Assembly (NCBI GenBank): GCA_900754955.1
Contig: CAAEEV010000120.1
Location: 1 to 25,928 of the forward strand
DNA length: 25,928 nucleotides
Reading direction: 5' to 3'
Source: Eggerthellaceae bacterium
Lineage (GTDB): Bacteria; Actinomycetota; Coriobacteriia; Coriobacteriales; Eggerthellaceae
Part shown: positions 23,999-25,928 of the stretch, piece by piece
How positions within the stretch are numbered: the first letter of the stretch is position 1
How the letters are laid out: the number at the start of each line of letters is the position of its first letter
Notes under the pieces: generated by a model
The model's input: the letters and a program-made list of their open reading frames with translations, nothing else
Told to the model about the DNA's origin: nothing
Database searches by the model: none
Made by a program: the position numbers and the translations under genes

Positions 23999-24241
23999 AA
24001 CAAACGGCGATTTTGCCATTTGGCGGCAAAAATGACGTTTGTTCCCCGAAAGCGAGGGCCAAAACGGCTCCCCATGCCCTCTTGCTCAAGCGGGCGCGCG
24101 ATCTATCACATTCGGAAATAACTTTCATCAGGAGTTTTGAGGAAGCCGCAGGAGACGGCGATGGACTGCGCACGTTCGAGGCCACGCAAGTTGGCCAACT
24201 TTCGGCATTTTTGCCACAAAATGGCAAAAATGCCGTTTGTT
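23999..24241. repeat. Two 45-bp palindromes in a 243-bp intergenic element
   Basis: Unit 1 (23999-24043) and unit 2 (24197-24241) are each palindromic, of the form AACAAACGGC, TTTTTGCC, short centre, GGCAAAAATG, CGTTTGTT. Unit 1 closely matches the inverted unit 2, so they can pair within or between units. They are much richer in A and T than the genes around them. The element follows the end of the large activase-related gene (24462) and precedes the PPOX gene. Its span is almost the same as that of the two four-box elements (242 and 244 bp), though its sequence differs. The 153 bases between the units hold nothing recognisable. Confidence 0.75.
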
Positions 24242-24461
24242 GGACGCGCAAACGCGCCGCGATGCCCGCCCGGAGCCGCGCTCTACGTGCGCGCATGAAG
24301 CGCGCTGCAGCAGTGCCAGCCGGAGTTGCCGCCGATTGGAACCGCACCCCGCGCGCATGTAGCGCGCCACGTGCACCACACACAACGAGGTCCGCCCCCA
24401 CACGGGAGCGGGCCCCTCATAGGACCCGCGCGAAACCGCGCGAGCCCCCATCGCGAATCGC

Positions 24462-25928
24462 CTACGCCTTGATCTCCACGTAGCCCACCGTCGAGCTCTC
24501 GGATTCCTCCGTAGCGTGCGGGCGGCTGCTGTCCACAAACGCATCGCGCTCGTGCTTGGCCTCCTGCTCCTTCGCTGCGAGGTTCGCCTTCGCCACCGCG
24601 ATCATGAGCTTGATGCGGTTGAGCTGGTTCACCTCCGACGCGCCGGGATCGTAGTCGACGGCCACGATGTTGCTCTCGGGGTACTGGCGGCGCAGCTCCT
24701 TGATGACGGCCTTGCCCACCACGTGGTTCGGCAAGCAGGCGAACGGCTGCGTGCACACCACGTTCGGGCAGCCGCTGCGGATGAGCTCCACCATCTCGGC
24801 GGTGAGCAGCCAGCCCTCGCCCATCGAGTTGCACAGCGACAGGATCTGCTCAGCGTACTCGGCGAGCTCGTAGATGTCGGCGGGCGGCTCGAAGCGGTGC
24901 GACTTCTTGAGCGCGTCGGTCACCGGCTTGCGCAGGCGCTTGATCACGTCGAGCGCGATGCGGCTTCCCATCTCGCTCTTCTTCGACTTGCCGAGCTGGC
25001 GCTGGAAGATGCCGCCCGCGATGCCGAAAAGGAAGAACTCGATGAGCCCCGGCACCACGGCCTCGCAGCCCTCGTGCTCGATCTGCTCGACGATCTGGTT
25101 GTTCGCCGTGGGATGGAACTTCACGAGGATCTCGCCCACCACGCCCACGCGCGGCTTCGTGCCCTCGCCCTGCAGCGGCAGCGTGTCGAAGTCGTCGACG
25201 ATCTGGCGAACGGTCTTCTTGAACTCGCCCGTCTTCACGCCGCGGCGCAGCTGTGCCTTGCACACGCTCATCCAGTGGTCGAACAGGCGCGTGGCGCTGC
25301 CCGGCTCCACCTCGTAGGGACGCGTGCGGTACAGGCACATCATGAGCAGGTCGCCGTACTGCAGCGCGAAGATGGCCTGGTAGAGCATCTTCGGCGTGAT
25401 CTTGAAGCCCGGGTTGTCCTCGCCGAGGTCCTTGAACGACAGCGCGATCACGGGGATGTGCGCGAGGCCCACCGACTTGAGCGCCTTGCGGATGAGCGCG
25501 ATGTAGTTGGTCGCACGGCAGCCGCCGCCCGTCTGCGTGATGATGACGGCCAGCTTGTCGGTGTCGTAGCGGCCGCTCATCACGGCCTCCATGATCTGGC
25601 CGGTCACGAGGATCGACGGGTAGCAGATGTCGTTGTTCACGTACTTGAGGCCTGCGTCCACCGCGCCGTGGTCGACGCTCGGCAGCAGCTCGAGGTTGTA
25701 GCCGTTGCGCTGGAAGATGTCGATGAGCAGGTCGAAGTGGATGGGCGCCATCTGCGGGCAGAGGATGGTGTAACCCTGGTCGCGCATCTCCTCGGTGAAC
25801 TGCACCTTGGGGAAGGCGGCCGAGTTCGCGCGGCGCTGCGCGGAGAGCGCGTACTTGTGCGTAGAGAATGCCGGGGCATCCTCGCTCGGCGCCACGGGGG
25901 CGGCGTCGCCCTGCTCGTAGGCCTCGCC
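24462..25928 (-). CDS. CoA-dehydratase activase-related protein, C-terminal part (cut by right window edge)
   Basis: The frame is open from the right edge through 488 codons to the stop at 24462. A GTG at 25895 is only an internal codon, since the frame continues upstream. The sequence matches the C-terminal region of large proteins that join BcrA/BadF-type ATPase domains to 2-hydroxyacyl-CoA-dehydratase-like domains (DUF2229/COG3580-3581 type). Visible blocks are TILCPQMAPIHFDLLIDIF, KYVNNDICYPSILVTGQI, ITQTGGGCRATNYIALIRK, VGVVGEILVKFHPTANN and VVCTQPFACLPNHVVGKAV. The conserved cysteines in these blocks probably bind Fe-S clusters. The last 60 residues are charged and variable. The function of these giant proteins is unknown. 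A second, separate member of this superfamily is encoded at 7384-8661. Confidence 0.88.
   Translation of the reverse strand, partial: GEAYEQGDAAPVAPSEDAPAFSTHKYALSAQRRANSAAFPKVQFTEEMRDQGYTILCPQMAPIHFDLLIDIFQRNGYNLELLPSVDHGAVDAGLKYVNNDICYPSILVTGQIMEAVMSGRYDTDKLAVIITQTGGGCRATNYIALIRKALKSVGLAHIPVIALSFKDLGEDNPGFKITPKMLYQAIFALQYGDLLMMCLYRTRPYEVEPGSATRLFDHWMSVCKAQLRRGVKTGEFKKTVRQIVDDFDTLPLQGEGTKPRVGVVGEILVKFHPTANNQIVEQIEHEGCEAVVPGLIEFFLFGIAGGIFQRQLGKSKKSEMGSRIALDVIKRLRKPVTDALKKSHRFEPPADIYELAEYAEQILSLCNSMGEGWLLTAEMVELIRSGCPNVVCTQPFACLPNHVVGKAVIKELRRQYPESNIVAVDYDPGASEVNQLNRIKLMIAVAKANLAAKEQEAKHERDAFVDSSRPHATEESESSTVGYVEIKA

Overview
The window is GC-rich, densely coded and mostly transcribed leftward. 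Only three confident genes lie on the + strand: a DUF2798 membrane protein, selA and selB. Three features together suggest an anaerobic gut-type actinobacterium of the Coriobacteriia, probably Eggerthellaceae: several 2-hydroxyacyl-CoA-dehydratase/activase relatives, a selenocysteine insertion system, and GC-rich codon use with AT-richer intergenic inverted repeats. This assignment is inferred from gene content; there is no rRNA marker here.

Left part (1-4.2 kb): a leftward operon of a rhodanese lipoprotein, two TVP38/TMEM64 (VTT) membrane proteins and a CCG-domain Fe-S protein cut by the window edge. It faces away from a + strand DUF2798 membrane protein. Paired hairpins (4007-4193) separate that gene from the next block.

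Sulfur/selenium-type block (4.3-8.7 kb, minus strand): a double-cubane/2-hydroxyacyl-CoA dehydratase-like protein, a DUF3343 (Se/S-carrier-like) protein, a class V cysteine desulfurase, a BcrA/BadF-type ATPase activator and a second DUF3343 protein. A glycosyltransferase (9.0-10.3 kb) then diverges from selA-selB (10.5-13.9 kb), which overlap by ATGA. selA makes Sec-tRNA and selB delivers it to UGA codons.

Housekeeping block (14.0-18.9 kb, minus strand): metG, tatD, an iron-sulfur-flavoprotein-like reductase with a long Gly/Arg-rich tail, and rsmA. The tatD frame is interrupted by a single in-frame TGA (codon 103) with intact, same-frame TatD sequence on both sides. It sits in a Gly-Cys-[TGA]-Gly context and is followed by a SECIS-like hairpin at suitable spacing. 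With selAB about 3 kb away, this is a candidate new selenoprotein, and the most interesting item here.

Right part (19-25.9 kb, minus strand): a DHA2-type MFS transporter, a YgjP-like metallopeptidase translationally coupled to rsmI (whose promoter suggests a leaderless mRNA), a pyridoxamine-phosphate-oxidase-fold protein, and the C-terminal part of a large CoA-dehydratase-activase-related protein that runs off the right edge.

The intergenic regions carry unexplained structure. Two copies (6647-6888 and 19456-19699) of a 242-244 bp element share four GAAATGCACG boxes in fixed geometry, two direct and two inverted, with a matching centre. Two other inverted or palindromic pairs occur at 4007-4193 and 23999-24241.
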